Source: Darksidea phi (lineage: Eukaryota; Ascomycota; Dothideomycetes; Pleosporales; Lentitheciaceae). Taken from it: 20,860 nucleotides of DNA. The notes under the pieces are model-generated. The model did not search any database and was not told the DNA's origin. It was given only the letters and a program-made list of their open reading frames with translations. Positions 18,200-20,860 of the stretch are shown piece by piece (position 1 is the first letter of the stretch; each line of letters opens with the position of its first letter). Made by a program: the position numbers and the translations under genes. The stretch is from the NCBI GenBank assembly GCA_030770425.1, contig JASJFT010000396.1, positions 1 through 20,860 on the forward strand, read 5' to 3'.

Positions 18200-20786
18200 G
18201 TTTATTAGCTAAATAGTCTATATAGTTAGCTAAATAGTCTATATAGTTGGCTAAGAAGCCTATATAATAGGAAAATTCTTAAAGTTTAGAAGTAATACCT
18301 AATTCTCGTATTTTTACCTAGGTAGTAATTTAGTAAGATCGTTAGCTAGTTAACTATTTAATAAGATATATAGGATATTAATATTACCTAATAGTACCTC
18401 CTAATAAAGCTAGTAGTAATAAATATCAACGTACTATACTATAGTCTTAAGCTATAGGGTAGATAAGATAAATAGTTAAATTATTTACTAGTTATTATAG
18501 TATAATAATCGTTTATAATCTAGATTAAATCTAATATATTTAAATACTCTCTACTACTATATTAGCTTAGTACTAGCTAATAAGACGACTATTAGTTCTA
18601 CCTTAGTCGTTAATTTTATAATATATCGTTATAGTATAGCCTTCTAATTAATAGGTCTATTAAATAGAAAGAATATATATTCTTATAAGCTCTTCTAGGT
18701 AGTCTTATAATTAGTAAAGAAGATATCTAATACTCTATAAAAGTTAAGTATTAGTTTAAATATAAGTTTATTAGTAATATATACTAATTTAATAGATATT
18801 AATATATTATAATATATTACTTAATTCTTTATATCTAGTAGATAGATAATTATTTAATAGATAGCGTCTAGGTACTATTATAAAGAATTTATAAGGAATT
18901 TAGCTAGTTTTAAATAAACTTTTAAGATATCTAGACGGGTAGCTTCTATTATATAGCTAATTAATATAACTAGCTATATATATTATTACTTAACTAAATC
19001 TATTATTTTATTCTTTAAGGGTATTAGTTTCTTAAGTAGTAATAATATAATAGATAGCTTTAAATAGGACTTTAGTAAAAAATACTTCTAAGTAAACTTC
19101 TTAATATATATACTTTATAATAGCTAGATCGAGCTACTATTATAGTCTTTAAGAGTTTAAATACTATAAAAGGTCTATAGTTCTTCTAAAGATTTAATCT
19201 TATATTATTATAATAGCTTACGCTTAAATTTATATAGAGTAGCTATATATACTAGTATACTAAGAACGACGATATTATTAATAAAGAAGAAGACTAGTAG
19301 TTTCTTATTTTTCTATAAGTAGAGAGTATTTTTAATAGGTATAAGACCTAGCTTTATAAGTATTTTAGTAAGCTCTTTATACTAAAGTAATAAAGATATC
19401 TTTAGATTATAGAGTACTTAGTATAATTTCTATAGATAATTAGAATTAGAGAATTCTTCTAGCTAATAATAGTAGACTAGTATTAATAGCTTAGCGTTGG
19501 TAAACGCGTTAATAGTATTATATTAATAAATTTCTATATTAAAGTAGGTAATAATAGTTACTAAAGCTTAAAATATTCGAATAGCTAGTATAGTAGTATA
19601 GGTATCTTCTACTATTATTTATAGATCGCCGTATATATAAATCTAAACCTTATATTTTAATAAATAGTCTTAATTATTAAGTTTATATTTATATACCTAT
19701 ATTAGTAGAAGAACTTTATTATTTTAAGTATACTAAGTATTATATTCGTCCTAGGTTATCTACTCGTAGGTTTCTTTATATTTAATTATTACTAATTCTT
19801 ATTATATAGCTTATAAGAAGCCTTTCTTATAGAAAAATAATAATTTTATTATATCCTTATAATATTTTAGTTCTACTAGTAGCTTCGTATATTTAAATCG
19901 CGTTTTTAGTACTATTACTAAGATAGCTATATAGACTAACTAGTAAGTATTAATAAAAAAGTTAGAGTTCTTTTATATAGGCTTTTTTTTTACTACTCTA
20001 GTTAATCCTTTAAGTAGAATATAATATTAATAGAGATTAATATTTATTAATTCTTAATACTTTATATAATTTAAATTAGGCTTAGTTCCGTACTTATACT
20101 TTAAGAGTTAATTTAATAGCTATAATAGTAACTTAGGTAAAGCTATTTCTAAAACTAATAGATTTAATATTAGGAGTTAATTTAATATAAGTTTCTAAGT
20201 AGTAACTTAAGTAGTAATATAAATAGTAATCTAAGTAGAAGCTTAGGTAATAGGTTCTATAGCTTTTATAAAAGATATATATTTATCTTCTAATAAGACT
20301 TCTAAGAAAGTATCTTTATTATTTAATATAGATAAGTAATATTCGTAAGCGAATTACTCTAGTTCGGAGTTTTAAAGAAGGGGATTTAAATTATTTTAAG
20401 ACTAATTAAATAGATTCTTTTAAAATATAATATCTCTTATACGAATTATTTTACTACTATAAGCTTTACTTCTTATCTTTAATATCTAGATTTTATAAAT
20501 ATTTAATAAATTATAGCTAATTAAATATCCTATTAGTACTTATAAACTAAGCTTATTATCTTTAAGTATTTATTTATATAGTATATAAGCTCTATAGCTA
20601 TAAATATATAGATAAGCTAGTAATAACTTTTTCTAATATATAATTTCGAATAGTATTTTCTAGTTTAGTACTTATATAGGTATTTGGTTAAGTAGATAGA
20701 CTACTATTTTATAAATCTTAGGGCTAAGAGCTAGTAAAAGATTTACTATAATTCTTATTAAATAACTTCTCTCGATTAGACTTCTA
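18195..20786 (-). pseudogene. Ty1/Copia pol relic: integrase end, reverse transcriptase, RNase H
   Basis: Reading the minus strand from the right edge: the C-terminal part of integrase (LIERS, then AVYLLNQTP and HLHIYGCRAY, about 20780-20580, then GYLIGYN and a R(D)IIFQE-like element near 20440). Next comes RT: WVYKYK, ARIYxxGD, QYDAINAFTNA (about 19490-19520), LWKLHQALYGLK (about 19400-19440), the catalytic F(I/V)DDIV with Asp codons now AAT at 19274-19279. Then RNase H: KVELxVLLASTKLIWW and DNQQTI (about 18479-18500), HVDIHxHWLRQEV and ADGLTKLLP (about 18310-18430). The C terminus holds a 7-residue repeat (18205-18267). All these blocks share one frame over about 2.5 kb, with no indel. The stop is uncertain (18100-18200). 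The integrase core, protease, gag and 5' LTR are absent: the element stops at the junction with un-RIPed DNA. Confidence 0.9.
18205..18267 (-). repeat. 21-bp tandem repeat (3 copies) at the Copia C terminus
   Basis: TTAGCTAAATAGTCTATATAG occurs at 18205 and 18226 and, as TTGGCTAAGAAGCCTATATAA, at 18247. On the minus strand each is seven codons, giving a repeated Q-(P/L)-T-(M/I)-Q-(T/A)-(I/S) unit at the end of the protein. The third copy keeps one of the rare TG dinucleotides (18248). Confidence 0.85.
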
Positions 20787-20860
20787 TGTTACAACCCCAC
20801 GCGAATCACAGGATGCGGGGCATCCCGAGAAGGTTGGAAGCCAAGACAAGGGCTTAGTCA
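20787..20860 (+). mobile_element. Un-RIPed DNA starting TGTTACAACCCC: probable edge of a younger LTR element
   Basis: From 20787 CA and TG become frequent and GC content jumps, within a few bases of RIP-saturated Copia coding sequence. The first bases, TGTTACAACCCC, have the TG start and general look of fungal LTRs. An imperfect hairpin follows (GATGC-GGG-GCATC at about 20812-20824). A recent LTR-retrotransposon or solo LTR inserted into the dead Copia element fits best. The alternative is the edge of ordinary single-copy sequence. The target duplication would be TTCTA (20782-20786). Confidence 0.5.

Larger units (their letters stand above)
1..20786. other. RIP-saturated AT-rich tract (mutated transposon graveyard)
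   Basis: CA and TG are almost completely missing on both strands; I found them only at 2247, 6047, 6469, 10388, 10995, 14616, 15613, 18248, 18427, 19498 and 20685. TA is hugely over-represented while CG and CT remain common, so this is not simple AT bias. Loss of CA and TG with gain of TA is the established signature of repeat-induced point mutation in filamentous ascomycetes (C to T at CpA). Every coding relic inside shows the predicted codon damage: Gln and Trp codons became stops, Met became Ile, His and Cys became Tyr, and Asp/Glu/Gly after a T became Asn/Lys/Ser/Arg. Frames remain open over kilobases once these stops are ignored. The tract ends sharply near 20786. It is probably heterochromatic and unexpressed. 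Confidence 0.96.

Noticed and set aside
1..20786. Mitochondrial, plastid or apicomplexan-type AT-rich genome
   Set aside because: Those have CA and TG at normal relative levels and open ATG-initiated genes. Here CA/TG are specifically missing while CG remains, and the proteins are nuclear fungal transposons.
20786..20857. A small ATG ORF (23 codons) in the un-RIPed right edge
   Set aside because: It is the first ATG after the boundary and so arises by chance; it has no recognisable product and the LTR-like reading of the same bases is better.
1..20860. tRNA or rRNA genes
   Set aside because: I saw no A-box/B-box or rRNA core sequence. RIP-level loss of CA/TG would also have destroyed the conserved GGTTCRA-type elements.

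Overview
The window is almost entirely a graveyard of transposable elements that has been mutated to saturation by repeat-induced point mutation (RIP). From base 1 to about 20786 the dinucleotides CA and TG are nearly absent on both strands: I find only eleven. TA is in vast excess, while CG and CT survive. This is the signature of CpA-directed RIP and points to a filamentous ascomycete (Pezizomycotina) with a very efficient RIP system. I cannot name the species. Because ATG contains TG, no ATG exists in the tract on either strand. CAA, CAG, TGG and TGA have all become TAA or TAG. Every gene here is therefore dead, and starts and stops can only be estimated. RIP makes only transitions, so reading frames stay in register, and I identified genes by reading TAA/TAG as former Gln/Trp (or stop), TAY as former His/Cys/Tyr, and ATA as former Met/Thr/Ile.

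Layout. 1-720: little that is identifiable. 720-1800 (+): an unrecognised Ser/Pro/Gln-rich ORF relic. About 1727-7229 (+): a nearly full-length Helitron Rep-helicase gene with a 23-residue tandem repeat near its N terminus, one 67-nt intron, the HUH and two-Tyr Rep motifs and a Pif1-type helicase. 7287-9660 (-): an unrecognised multi-exon relic that includes a 255-bp tandem duplication. 9700-11800 (+): a second unrecognised multi-exon relic, head to head with the first, with acidic repeats and a Lys-rich tail. 11980-12640 (-): a coiled-coil-like relic. 13330-15790 (+): a Ty3/Gypsy pol relic (RT thumb, RNase H, integrase) without a recognisable RT palm. 15860-17570 (+): Gln/Pro-rich and Lys-rich ORF relics of unknown origin. 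18195-20786 (-): a Ty1/Copia pol relic (end of integrase, RT, RNase H), truncated at the right-hand boundary. 20787-20860: ordinary un-mutated DNA that begins abruptly with TGTTACAACCCC, which looks like the edge of a younger LTR element.

The most unusual signal is an 18-bp motif, TATTAGTCTTAGTATTAG and close variants. It recurs at least sixteen times on both strands, mostly between 7.3 and 12 kb. In most copies it lies just inside the donor of a GT...AG segment that looks like a short intron. Six copies form a cluster of 44-nt intron-like units at 10280-11056, and four of these interrupt the reading frame at the same phase. Part of this cluster arose by tandem exon-plus-intron duplication (periods 310 and 89 bp), but copies in other genes and on the other strand need a different explanation, such as an introner-like family. 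The tract as a whole is probably silent heterochromatin.
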